NCBI GenBank assembly: GCA_029961685.1
Contig: JARWKL010000009.1
Span: 19,711,237-19,775,236, forward strand
Direction of reading: 5' to 3'
Source of the DNA: Aristolochia californica
Taxonomy: Eukaryota > Streptophyta > Magnoliopsida > Piperales > Aristolochiaceae
Length of the DNA: 64,000 nt
The notes beneath the pieces are model-generated. The model saw only the letters and a list, made by a program, of their open reading frames with translations, had not been told where the DNA came from and searched no databases. Shown here one piece after another: positions 23,301 through 37,100 of the stretch. The number at the start of each line of letters is the position of its first letter. The stretch's first letter is position 1. A program made the translations under genes and the position numbers.

Positions 23301-26300
23301 CCCACCAGACGTTCACTTGAGAATTTATTGAACGTTTGTTATTCTCTTTAAAAGGTTTGGATTCATAGGTCATTTGCATCTTTTGCATGTTTCTAGCATA
23401 TCCATTTTTTAAAGCATGTGTAGAAAAATCCCTTTCTTATAAAATTCCAAGCTATTGGGGTTGTTGAACTAATAGAATTTCCCAACCTTGGATTGCAAAA
23501 CTTTTGCGTTCATTTGTGGTGTGTGAATAAATTTTCTTTACTTACATTTGTTATTGCTTTAAATTTTTTCCTTACATAAATTCTAAAATTTTCATTTCGT
23601 TGTGATCAATTTACCTTTCATCTCTTTTTTGTCTACGAGATGAATGGAAAAGTGAAAACTCAAGTTTTGATTTAAGAAAAAAGTATACACCTAAAATGTA
23701 AATGCACAATGGAAAAATGTAGAAAGAGATAATTCTAAAAAGTGTCTATAATTTTTAGGGTTTGTAAACTCTTTTTAGTTTTTATATATCAGGTTTTGCA
23801 ATCGTCGGGAAAAGGGGGAGGCGAGGCATTTTTAACTGATTGTGGACTCGCAACCCATAAGTCTTTCCTTACAAAAAATATAGTTCGTTACGCATGATAA
23901 ATAACTTTACAATCATCTATGTTGGTTAGATCAGCTATTTGTAAGAGGGCAAAAAAATGGCTTATTTGACTCGGGTAAATATCCCACTGCAAGTTCACTT
24001 AAGGTTTTAATGAGCATTTATTATTCTCTTTAAATGGTTTGTATCCATAGGTCATTTACATCTTTAACATGTTTGCAGCATGCATATCCATTTTTTAAAG
24101 CATGTGTAGGAAAATCTCTTTCTTATAAAATTCCAAGCTATTGGGGTTGTTGAACTAGAGAAATTTCCCAACCTTGGATTACAAAACTTTTGTGTTGATT
24201 TGTGGTGTGTGAATAAATTTTCTTTACTTACATTTGTTATTGCTTTAAATTTTTTCCTTACATAAATTCTAAAATTTTCATTTAGTTGTGATCTATTTGC
24301 CTTTCATCTCTTTTTTGTCTAAGAGATAAAGGGAAAAGTGAAAACTCAAGTTTTGATTTAAGAAAAAAGTATACATCTAAAATGGAAATGCACAATGCAC
24401 AAATATAGAGAGAGATAATTCCAAAAATTTTATGTAATTTTAAGGGATTGTAAACTCTTTTTAGAATTTATATATCAGGTTTAGCAATCGTCAGGAAAAG
24501 GGGGAGGCGAGGGATTTTTAACTGAGTGTTGACTCCCAACCCACAAGTCATTCCTTAAAAAAATATAGCCCGTTACGCATGATAAATCACTTTACAATCA
24601 TCTATGATCGTTAGGTCTGCTTTTTTTAAACGGGCAAAATAAAGGCTTGTTTGACTCGAGTAAATATCCCACCGCACATTCACTTGAGAATTTAATGAGC
24701 ATTCTTTATTCTCTTTAAAAGGTTTGGATCCATAGGTTATTTGAAACTTTAGCATGTTTCCAGCATGCAGATCCATTTTTTAAAGCATGTGTAGAAAAAT
24801 CTCTTTCTTATAAAATTCCAAGCTATTGGGGTTGTTGAACTAATGGAATTTCCCAACCTTGGATTACAAAACTTTTGTGTTCATTTGTGGTGTGTGAATA
24901 AATTTTCTTTACTTACATTTTTCATTGCTTACAATTTTTTCCTTACATAAATTCTAAAATTTTCATTTCGTTGTGATCTATTTGCCTTTCATCTCCTTTT
25001 TGTCTATGAGATGAAGGGAAAAGTGAAAACTCTAGTTTTGAATTCAGAAAAATGTATCCATCTAAAAATGAAATGCACAATGCACAAATTTAGAGAGAGA
25101 TAATTGTAAAAGTGTATGCAATTTTAGTTTTTTATATATAACGTTTTGCAATCGTCGGGAAAAGGGGGTGGCGAGTGATTTTTAACTGAGTGTTGACTCC
25201 TAACCCATATGTCATTCCTTATAAAAATATAGCCCGTCTTTCATGATAAATCACTTTACAATCATCTACCATCATTAGCTCGGCTTTTTGTCAATGGGAA
25301 AAATAATGTCTTGTTTGACTTGGGTAAATATCCCACCGCAAGTTCTTTTGAGAATTTAATGAGCGTTTGTTATTATCTTCAAATGGTTTGGTTATATACA
25401 TCATTGGCATCTTTAACATGTTTCATGCATGCTTATCCATTTTTTAAAGACTGTGTTGAAAAATCTCTTTTTTATCAAATTCCAAGCTATTGGGGTTGTC
25501 GAACTAGTGGAATTTCCCAAACTTGGATAACAAAATTTTGGTGTTCATTTGCTGTGTGTGAATAAATTTTCTTTACTTATTTTTTTTTTTGCTTTAAATT
25601 TTTTCCATACTCAAACTCTAAAATTTTCATTTCGTTGTGATCTTTTTGCTTTTCATCTCTTTTTTGTCTACGAGATGAAGGAAAAAGTTTTGATTTAAGA
25701 AAAAAGTATACATCTAAAATAGAAATGCACAATGCACAAATGTAGAGAGATATAATTCCAAAAACTTTCAGTAATTTTAAGGGATTGTAAACACTTTTTA
25801 GTTTTTATATATCAGGTTTTGCAATCGTAGGGAAAAGGGGGAGGCAGGGGATTTTTAATTGAGTGTTGACTCCCAACCCCTAAGTCATTCTTTACAAAAA
25901 TATAGCCCGTTACGCATGATAAATCACTTTACTATCATCTATGACCGTTAGATCAGCTTTTTTGTAAATGTAAAAAAAAATGACTTGTTTGACTCAGTTA
26001 AATATCCCAATGCACGTTCACTTGAGAATTTCATGAGCATTTGTTATTCTCTTTAAAAGGTTTGGTTCCATAGGTCATTTGCATCTTGAACATGTTTCAA
26101 GCATGCATATCCATTATTAAAACATGTATACAAATATTTCTTTCTAATAAAATTCCAAGCTATTGGGGTTGTTTAACTAGTGTAATTTCCCAAACTTGGA
26201 TTACAAAACTTTTGTGTTCATTTGTGGTGTGTGAATAAATTTTCATTACTTATTTTTTTATTGCTTTAAATTTTTTCCATACACGAACTCTAAAATTTTC

Positions 26301-27028
26301 ATTTCGTTGTGATCTATTTGTTTGTCATCTCTTTTTTGTCTACGAGATGAAGAGAAAAATTTAAACTCAAGTTTTTATTTAAGAAAAAAGTATACATTTA
26401 AAATGGAAATGCACAATGCACAAATGTAGAAAGAGATGATTCAAAAAAATGTCTGTAATTTTTAGGTATTGTAAATGCTTTTTAGTTTTTATATATCAGG
26501 TTTTGCAATCGTCAGGAAAAGGGGGAGACGGGAGATTTTTAACTGAGTGTTGACTCCCAACCCATATGTCATTCCTTACAAAAATATAGCCCGTTATGTA
26601 TGATAAATCACTTTACAATCATCTATGATCATTAGGTCAGCTTTTTGTAAATGGGCAAAATAATTGCATGTTTGACTTGGATAAATATCCCACCATACGT
26701 TTATTTGAAATTTTAATGAGTGTTTGTTCCTCTCTTAAAAAGGTTTGGATCCATAGGTCATTTGCATCTTTAACATGTTTCAGGCATGCATATAAATTTT
26801 TTAAAGCTTGTGTAGAAAAATCTATTTCTAATAAAATTCCAAGCTATTGGGGTTGTTGAACTAGAGGAATTTCCCAAACTTTGAAACAAACTTTTGAGTT
26901 CATTTGTGGTGTGTGAATAAACTTTCTTCATTTACATTTTTTATTGCTTTATATTTTTTCCATACACAAACTCTAAAATTTTCATTTCATTTTGATCGAT
27001 TTGCCTTTCATCTCTTTTTTGTCTACGA

Positions 27029-30000
27029 GATGAAGGGAAAAGTGAAAATTCAAGTTTTGATTTAAAATAAAATAATACGTCTAAAAAGGAAATGCACATT
27101 GCACAAATGTAGAGAGAGATAATTCAAAAAATTGTCTATAATTTTTAGGGATTGTAAACTCTTTTTAGTTTTTATATATCAGGTTTTACAAATGTTAGGA
27201 TAAGGGGGAGGCAGGGGATTTTTAAGTGAGTGTTGACTCCCAACCCTTATGTCATTCCTTCCAAAAATATAGCCCGTTACACTTGATGAATCACTTTACA
27301 ATCAACTATGATCATTAGGTCACGTTTTTGTAAATGGACAAAATAATGGCTTGTTTGACTCGGCTATATAACCCACCACACAATCATTTCAAAGTTTAAC
27401 GAGCATTTGTTATTCTCTTTAAAAGATTTGGATCCATAGGTCATTTGCATCTTTTACATGTTTGAAGCATGTTTATCCTTTTTTTAGAGCATGAGTAGAA
27501 AAATCTATTTCTAATAAATTCCAAGCTATTGGGGTTGTTGAACTAGTGGAATTTCCCAAACTTGGATAACAAAAGTTTTGTGTTCATTTGTGGTGCATGA
27601 AAAAAAAATTTTTACTTACATTTGTTATTGCATGAAATTTTTTCCATACATAAACTCTAAAATTTTCCTTTCGTTGTGATCTATTTGCCTTTCTTTTCTT
27701 TTTTGTCTACGAGATGAAGGGAAAAGTGAAAACTCAAGTTTTGATTTAAGAAAAAAGTATACTGGTAAAATGAAAATGCACAATGCACACATGTCGAGAG
27801 AGATAATTCCAAAAAGTTTATGTAATTTTTAGGGATTATAAACTCTTTTTAGTTTTTATATATCAGGTTTTGCAATCGTCGGGAAAAGGGGGAGGCGGGG
27901 GATTTTAACTGAGTGTTGACTCCCAACCCATAATTCATTCCTTACAAAAATATAACCCATTAAGCATGATAAATCACTTTACAATCACCTATCATTGTTG
28001 GGTCAGCTTTTTCTAAATGGGCAAAATAATTACTTTTTTGACTCGGGTAAATATCCCACCGAAGTTCACTTGAGATTTTAATGAGCGTTTGTTATTCTCT
28101 TTAAAAGGTTTGGATCCATAGATTATTTAAATTTTTAACACGTTTCAAGCATGCATATCCATTTTTTAAAGTAGGTCTAGGAAAATCTCTTTCTAATAAA
28201 ATATCAAGCTATTGGGGTTGTTGAACTAGTGAAATTTCCCAAACTTGGATAACGAAACTTTTGTGTTCAATTGTGGTGTGTGAATAAATTTTCTTTACTT
28301 ACATTTGTTGTTTCTTTAAATTTTTTCCATACACAAACTCTAAAATTTTCATTTCGTTGTGATCTATTTGCCTTTCATCTTTTTTTTGTCTACGAAATGA
28401 AGGGAAAAGTGAAAACTCAAGTTTTGATTTAAGAAAAAATAATACATCTAAAATGGAAATGCACAATGCACAAATGTAGAGAGAGACAATTTGAAAAATT
28501 GTCTGTAATTTTTACGGATTGTAAACTCTTTTTAGTTTTTATATATGAGGTTTTGCAATTGTCAGGAAAAGGGGGAGGCGGGGGATTTTTAATGGAGTGT
28601 TGTCTCCCTACCCTTAAGTCATTCCTTTCAAAAATATAGCCCGTTACAAATCATAAATCACTTTACAATCAACTATGATTGTTAGGTCAGGTTTTTGTAA
28701 ATGGACACAATAATGGCTTGTTTGACTCGGGTATATACCCCATCACACGATCATTTGAGAATTTAAAGAGCATTTATTATTCTATTTAAAAGGTTTGGAT
28801 CCATAGGTCATTTGCATCTTTTACATGTTTAAAGCATGCATATCCATTTTTTAGAGCATGTGTAGAAAAATCTCTTTCTAATAAAATTCCAAGCTATTGG
28901 GGTTCTTGAACTAGTGGAATTTCCAAAACTTGGATAACAAAACTTCTTTGTTCATTTGTGGTGTGTGAAAAAAATTTCTTTACTTACATTTTTTATTGCT
29001 TTAAATTTTTTCAAAACATAAACTCTAAAATTTTCATTTCGTTGTGATCTATTTGCCTTTCTTCTCTTTTTTTTTCTACGAGATGAAGGGAAAAGTGAAA
29101 GCTCAAGTTTTTATTTAAGAAAAAAGTATACTTCTAAAATGGAAATGCACAATGCACAAATGTAGAGAGAGATGATTCCAAAAATTGTCTAGAATTTTTA
29201 GGGATTGTAAACTCTTTTTAGTTTTTATATATCAGGTTTTGCAATTGTCAAGAAAAGGGGGAGGTGGGGGATTTTTAACTGAGTGTTGAGTCCCAACGCT
29301 TAAGTCATTCCTTCCAAAAATATACCCCGTTAGACAAGATAAATCACTTTACAATTTACTATGATCGTTAGGTCAGGTTTTTTTAAATGGACAAAATAAT
29401 GGCTTGTTTGACTCAGGTATATATCCCACTGCACGATCATTTGAGAATTTAATGAGCGTTTGTTATTCGCTTTAAAAGGTTTGGATCCATAGGTCATTTG
29501 CATCTTTAACATGTTTCAAGCATGCATATCCAATTTTTAGAGCATGTGTAGAAAAATCTCTTTCTAATAAAATTCCAAGCTAATGGGGTTTTTGAACTAG
29601 TGGAATTTCCCAAACTTGGATAACAAAACTTTTGTGTTCATTTGTGGTGTGTGAAAAAGTTTTCTTTACTTACATTTTTTATTTTTAAATTTTTTTTCCA
29701 TACACAAAGTCTAAAATTTTCATTTTGTTTTGATCTATTTGCCTTTCATTCCTTTTTTTGTCTACGAGATGAAGGGAAAAGTGAAAACTCAAGTTTTGAT
29801 TTAAGAAAAAATAATACATCTAAAATAGAAATGCACAATGCACAAATGTAGAGAGAGATAATTCAAAAAATTGTCTGTAAGTTTTAGGGATTGTAAACTC
29901 ATTTTAGTTTTTATATTTCAGGTTTTGCAATTGTTAGGAAAAGGGGGAGGAAGGGGATTTTTAACTGAGTGTTGACTCCCAACCCTTAAGTCATTCTTTC

Positions 30001-31132
30001 CAAAAATATAGCCCGTTACACTAGGTAAATCACTTTACAATCAACTATGATTGTTAGGTCAAGTTTTTGTAAAAGGACAAAATATTGGCTTGTTTGACTC
30101 GGGTATATATCCCACCGCACAATCATTTGAGAATTTAATGAGCGTTTGTTATTCTCTTTAAAAGGTTTGGATGCATAGGTCATTTGCATCTTTTACATGT
30201 TTCAAGCATGCATATTCATTTTTTAGAGCATGTGTTGAAAAATCTTTTTCTAATAAAATTCCAAGCTATTGGGGTTGTTGAACTAGTGGAATTTCCCAAA
30301 CTTGGATAACAAAAATTTTGTGTTCATTTTTGGTGTGTGAAAAAAATTTCTTTACTTACATTTGTTATTGCTTTAAATTTTTTCCATACATAAACTCTAA
30401 AATTTTCATTTTGTTGTGATCTATTTGCCTTGCTTCTCTTGTTTGTCTACGAGATTGAAAAGTGAAAGCTCAAGTTTTGATTTAAGAAAAAAGTATACTT
30501 CTAAAATGAAAATGCACAATGTAAAAATGTTGAGAGAGTAATTCCAAATTTTTTTTGTAATTTTTAGCGATTCTAAACTCTTTTTAGTTTTTATATATCC
30601 GGTTTTGCAATAGTCGGGAAAAGGGGGAGGTGGGGGATTTTTAACTAAGTGTTGACTCCCAACCCATAAGTCATTCCTTACAAAAATATAGCCCATTACG
30701 CATGATAAATCACTTTACAATCATCTATGATCATTAGGTCAGCTTTTTGTAAATGGGCAAAATAATTTCTTGATTGACTCGGGTAAATATCTCACTGCAA
30801 GTTCACTTGAGAATTTAGTGAGCGTTTATTATTCTCTATAAAAGGTTAGGATCCATAGGTCATTTGCATCTTTAACATGTGTCAAGCCTGCATATCCATT
30901 TTTTAAAGCATGTGCAGAAAAATCTCTTTCTTACAAAATTCCAAGATATTGGGATTGTTAAACTAGTAGAATTTCCCAAACTTGGATAACGAAAATTTTG
31001 TGTTCATTTGCAGTGTGTGAATGAATTTTCTTTACTTACATTTGTTATTGTTTTAAATTTTTTCCATACATAAACTCTAAAATTTTCATTTCGTTGTAAT
31101 CTATTTGCCTTTCATCTCTTTTTTGTCTACGA
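27029..31132 (+). repeat. Dimeric higher-order block in the satellite
   Basis: Two monomer types alternate over six units. Units starting at 27029, 28396 and 29768 carry AATAATAC after the poly-A stretch. Units starting at 27713, 29082 and 30453 carry AGTATACT and follow a GCC(TT)(T/G)CTT variant at the end of the previous unit. Spacing between like variants is 1367-1375 bp, twice the monomer. The block also shares ATCAACTATGAT and TTTTTAGAGCATG changes. Confidence 0.7.
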
Positions 31133-34100
31133 GATAAAGGGAAAAGATAAAATTAAAGTTTTGATTCAAGAAAAAAGTACACACCTAAAATGGAAATGCA
31201 CAATGCACAAATTTTATAGAGAGTTAATTCTAAAAAGTGTCTGTAATTTTTATGGTTTGTAAACTCTTTATAGTTTTTATATATCAGGTTTTGCAATCAT
31301 TGGGAAAAGGGGAGGCGGGGGATTTTTAACTGAGTGTTGACTCCTATCCCATAAGTCATTCCTTAAAAAATATTGCCCGTTATGCTTGATAACTCTCTTT
31401 ACAATCATCTATAATCGTTAGGTTAGCTTTTAGTAAATGGACAAAATAATGGCTTGTTTGACTCAGGTAAATATCCCACTGTACATTCACTTGAGAATTT
31501 AGTGAGCATTTGTTATTCTCTTTAAAAGGCTTGGATCCATTGGTCATTTGCATCTTTAACATGTTTCAAGCATGCATATCCATTTTTTAAAGCATGTGTT
31601 GAAAAATCTATTTTTTTATAAAATTCTAAGCTATTGGGGTTGTGGAACTAGTGGAATTTCCCAAGCTTCGATTAAAAAACATATGTGTTCATTTGTGGTG
31701 TGTGTATGAATTTTCTTTACTTACATTTGTTATTGCTTTAAATTTTTTCCGTACATAAACTCAAAAATTTTCTTTTCGTTGTAATCTATTTGTTTTTCAT
31801 CTCTTTTTTTTCTACGAGATGAAAGGAATAGTGAAAACTCAAGTTTTGATTTAAGAAAAAAGTATACATCTAAAATGGAAATGCCCAATGCACAAATGTA
31901 GAGAGAGATAATTCTAAATAGTGTTTTTAATTTTTAGGGTTTGTAAACTCTTTTTAGTTTTGATATATTAGGTTTTGCAATTGTCGAGAAAAGGGGGAGG
32001 CGGGGATTTTAAACTTAGTGTTGACTCCCAACCCATAAGTCACTCCTTAAAAAACTATAGCCCGTTACGCATGATATATCACTTTACAATCATCTATGAT
32101 CGTTAGGTCAGCTTTTTCTAAATATGAAAACTAATGGTTTGTTTGAGGGGGGTAAATATCCACCGCAAGTTCAGCTGAGAATTTAATGAACGATTGTTAT
32201 TCTCTTTAAAAGGATTGGATCAATAGGTCATTTGCATCTTTAACATGTTTCCAGCATGCATATCCATTTTTTAAAGCATGTGTAGAAAAATCTCTTTCTA
32301 ATCAAATTTCAAGTGGAATTTCCCAAACATGGCTTACAAAACTTTTGTGTTCATTTGTGGTGTGTGAATAAAGTTTGTTTACATATTTTGTTAATTCTTT
32401 AAATTTTTTCCTTACACAACCTCTAAAATTTTCATTTTCTTGTGATCTATTTGCCTTTCATCACTTTTTTGTCTACGAGATGAAAGGAAAAGTGAAAACT
32501 CAAGTTTTGATTTAAGAAAAAAGTATACATCTAAAATTGTAATGCACAATGCACAAATGTAGTGAGAGCTAATTCCAAAAAGTGTTTATAATTTTTTGGG
32601 ATTGTAAACTCTTTTTAGTTTTTATATATCAGGTTTTGCAATCGTCGGGAAAAGGGGGAGGCGGGGGATTTTTAATTGAGTGTTGACTCCCAACCCATAA
32701 GTCATTCCTTACAAAAATATAGCCCGTTACGCATGATAAATCACTTTACAATCATCTATGACCGTTAGGTCAGCTTTTAGTAAATGGGTAAAAAATGGCT
32801 TGTTTGAGTCGGGTAAATGTCCCACAGCACGTTCACTTCAGAAATTCATGAGCATTTTTTATTCTCTTTAAAAGGTTTGGATCCATAGGTCAGTTGCTTC
32901 TTTAACTTGTTTCAAGCATTCATATCCATTTTTTAAAGCATGTATATAAAAATCTATTCCTAATAAAATTCCAAGCTATTGGGGTTGTTGAACTTGTGTA
33001 ATTTCCAAAACTAGGATTACAAAACTTTTGTGTTTATTTGTAGTGTGTGAAAAAATTTTCTTGACTTATTTAGTTATTTCTTTAAATATTTTCCAGACAC
33101 AAACTCTAAATTTTTTATTTCGGTGTGATCTATTTGTCTTCCATGTCTTTTTTGTCTCCGAGATCAAGGGAAAAGTGAAAACTCAAGTTTAGATTTAAGA
33201 AAAAGTACAGATCTAAAATGGAAATGCACAATGCACAACTGTAGAAAGAGATAATTCCAAAAAGTGCCTGTAATTTTTAGGTATTGTAAACTCTTTTTAT
33301 TTTTTATATATCCGGTTTTACTATCATAAAAAAAGGGGGAGGTGGGGGATTTTAAACTTAGTGTTCACTCCCAACCCATATGTCATTCCTTGCAAAAATA
33401 TAGCCCGTTACGCATGATAAATCACTTTACAATCATCTATGATCGTTAGGTCAACTTTTTGTGAATGGGCAAAATAATGGCTTCTTTGACTTGGGTAAAT
33501 ATCCCACACCACGATCACTTGAGAATTTAATAAGTGTTAGTTATCATCTTTAAAAGGTTTGGATCCATAGGTCATTTACATCTCTATCATGTTTCAAGGA
33601 TGCATATCCATTTTTTCAAGCATGTGTAGAAAAATCTCTTTCTTATAAAATTCCAAGTAATTGGGTTGTTGAACTAGTGGAATTTCCCAAACTCAGATAA
33701 CAAAAATTTTTTGTTCCTTTGTGGTGTGGGAATAAATTTTCATTACTTAAATTTGTTATTGCCTTAAATTTTTTCCATACACAAACTCTAAAATTTTCAA
33801 TTTGTTGTGATCTGTTTGCCATTAATCTCTTTTTTTGCCTACGTAATGAAGGGAAAAATGAAAACTCATGTTTTGATTTAAGAAAAAAGAATAATTCTAA
33901 AATGGAAATGCAAAATGCACAAATGTAGAGTGAGATAATTCCAAAAAGTGTCTGTAATTTTTAGGGATTGTAAACTCTTTTTAGTTTCTATATATAAGGT
34001 TTTGCAATCGACGGGAAAAGGTGGAGGTGGGGGATTTTTAACTGAGTGTTGACTCCCAACCCATAAGTCATTCTTTAAAAAAATATAGCCCCTTATGCAT

Positions 34101-37100
34101 GATAAATTACTTTACAATCGTCTATGATGGTTAGGTCAGCTCTATGTAAATCGGCAAAATAATTACTTGTTTGACTCGACTAAATATCCCACCGCACGTT
34201 CACTTGAGAGTTTAATGAGTGTTTGTTATTCTCTTTAAAAGGTTTGGATCGATAGGTCATTTGCTTCTTGAACATGTTTCAAGCATGCATATCCATTTTT
34301 TAAAGCATGCGTAGAAAAATCTCTTTCTTATAAAATTCCAAGCTATTGCAGTTGTTGAACTAGTGGAATTTCCAAAAAATGGATAACAAAACTTTTGTGT
34401 TCATTTGTGGTGTGTCAATCAATTTTCTTTACTTAAATTTTTTATTGCTTTAAATTTTTTGCATACATAAACTCATAAAATTTTATTTCGTAGTGATCTA
34501 TTTGCCGTTCTTCTTTTTTTTGTCTACGAGATGAAAGGAAAAGTGAAAACTCAAGTTTTGATTTAAGAAAAAAGTACACATCTAAAATGGAAATGCACAA
34601 TGCACAAATGTAGAGAGAGATAATTCTAAAAAGTGTCCATAATTTTTAGGGTTTGAAAACTCTTTTTAGTTTTTATAAAGGGAGAGGCATGGGATTTCTA
34701 ATTGAGTATTGACTCCCAACCCATAAGTCATTCCTTAAAAAATATAGCCCGTTACACATGATAAATGACTTTACAAACATCTATGATCGTTAGGTCAGCT
34801 TTTTGTAAATGGGCAAAATATGGCTTGTTTGACTCGGGTAAATAGCCCACTGCACGTTCACTTCAGAATTTAATAAGCATTGGTTATTCTCTTTAAAAGG
34901 TTTGGATCCATAGGTCATTTGCATCTTTAACATGTTTCAAGCATGCATAACTATTTTTTAAAGCCTGAGTAGAAAAATCCCTTTTTTATAAAATTCCATG
35001 CTATTGTGGTTGTTGAACTAGTGGAATTTCCCAAACTTGGATAACAAAACTTTTGTGTTCATTTGTGGTGTGTGAATAAATTTTCTTTACATACATTTGT
35101 TATTGCTTCAAATATTTTCCAAACATAAACTCTAAAATTTTCATTTTGTTGTGATCGATTTGCCTTTCATCTCTTTTTTGTCTACAAGATGAAGGGAAAA
35201 TTGAAAACTCAAGTTTTTATTTAAGAATAAAGTAAACTTCTTAAATGGAAATGTACGATGCACAAATGAAGAGAGAGATAATTCCAAAAAGTTTCTGTAA
35301 TTTTCAGGGATTGAAATGCTTTTTAGCTTTTATATATCAGGTTTTGCAATCGTCGAGAAAAGGGGGCAATGGTGGATTTTTAACTAAGTGTTAACTCCCA
35401 ACCCATAAGTCATTCCTTAAAAAAATAGAGCCCGTTACACATGATAAATCACTTTACAATCATATGTGATCGGTAGGTGAACTTTTTGTGCATGGGCAAA
35501 ATAATGGTTTTTGACTCGGGTAAATATCCCTCCGTACGATTAACTTCAGAATATAATGAGCGTTTGGATCCATAGGTCATTTTAATCTTTAACATGTTTC
35601 AAGCATGGATATCCATTTTTTAAAGCATGTGTCGAAAAATTTCTTACATATAAAATTCCAAGCTATTGGGGTTGTTGAACAATTGGAATTTCCCAAACTT
35701 GGATAACAAAACTTTTGTTTTTATTTTTTGTGTGTGAATAAATTTTCTTTACGTACATTTTTTATTGCTTTAATTTTTTTCCATACATAAAATCTAAAAT
35801 TTTCATTTCGTTGTGATCTATTTGCCTTTCATCTCTTTTGTGTCTACGAGATGAAGGGAAAAGTGAAAAATTGAAATGCACAATGAACAAATGTAGAGAG
35901 AGATTATTCCTAAAAGTTTCTGTAATTTTTAGGGATTGTAAACTTTTTTTAGTTTTTATGTATCAGGTTTTCGCAATCGTAGGGAAAAGGGGGAGGTGGG
36001 GGATTTTTAACTGAGTGTTGACTCGCAACCCTTAAGTTATTCCTTACAAAAATGTAGCCCGTTACGCATGATAAATCACTTTACAATCATCTATGATCGT
36101 TAGGTCACCTTTTTGTAATTGGGAAAAATAATGGCTTGTTTGACTGAGGTAAATATCCGTCGTCCGTTCACTTGAGAATTTAATGAGTGTTTGTTATTAT
36201 CTTTAAAAGGTTTGGATCCATAGGTCATTTGAAACTTAAACATGTTTCAAGCATGCATATCCATTTCTTAAAGAATGTGTAGAAAAATCTCTTTCTTATA
36301 AAATTCCAAGCTATTGGGGTTGTTGAACTAGTGGAATTTCCCAAAATTGGATAACAAAACTTTTGTGTTCATTTGTGGTGTGTGAATAAATTTTCTTTCC
36401 TTACATTTGTTTTTGCGTTAAATTTTTTCCATACATCAACTCTAAAATTTTCATTTCGTTGTGATCAATTTGTCTTTCATCTCTTTTTTGTCTACGAGAT
36501 GAAGGGAAAAGTGAAAACTCAAGTTTTAAATTAAGAAAAAAGTATACATCTAAAATGGATACGGGACAATTCACAAATGTAGAGAGAAATAATTCCAAAA
36601 CGTTTCTGCACTTTTTAGGGATTTTAAACTATTTTTAGTTTTTATATATCAGGTTTTGCAATTGTCAGGAAAAGGGGGAGGCTAACTGAGTGTTGACTCC
36701 CTACCTATAAGTCATTCCTTACAAAATTGTAGCCCGTTATGCATGACAAATCACCTTACATTCATCTATGATCGTTAGGTCAGCTTTTTGGAAATGGAAA
36801 AAATATTGGCATGTTTCACTCGGGTAAATATCGCACCGTACGTTCACTTGAGAATTTAGTGAGCGTTTGTTATTCTCTTTAAAAGAATTGGATCCATAGG
36901 TCATTTGCATCTTTAACATGTTTCAAGAATGCATATCCATTTTTTAAAGCATGTGTAGAAATGTCTCTTGCTAATAAAATTCCAAGCTGTTTGGGTTGTT
37001 GAACAAGTAGAATTTCCCAATCTTGGATAACAAAACTTTTGTGTTCATTTGTGGTGTGTGAATAAATTTTATTTAATTAAAATCTAAAATTTTCTTTCGT

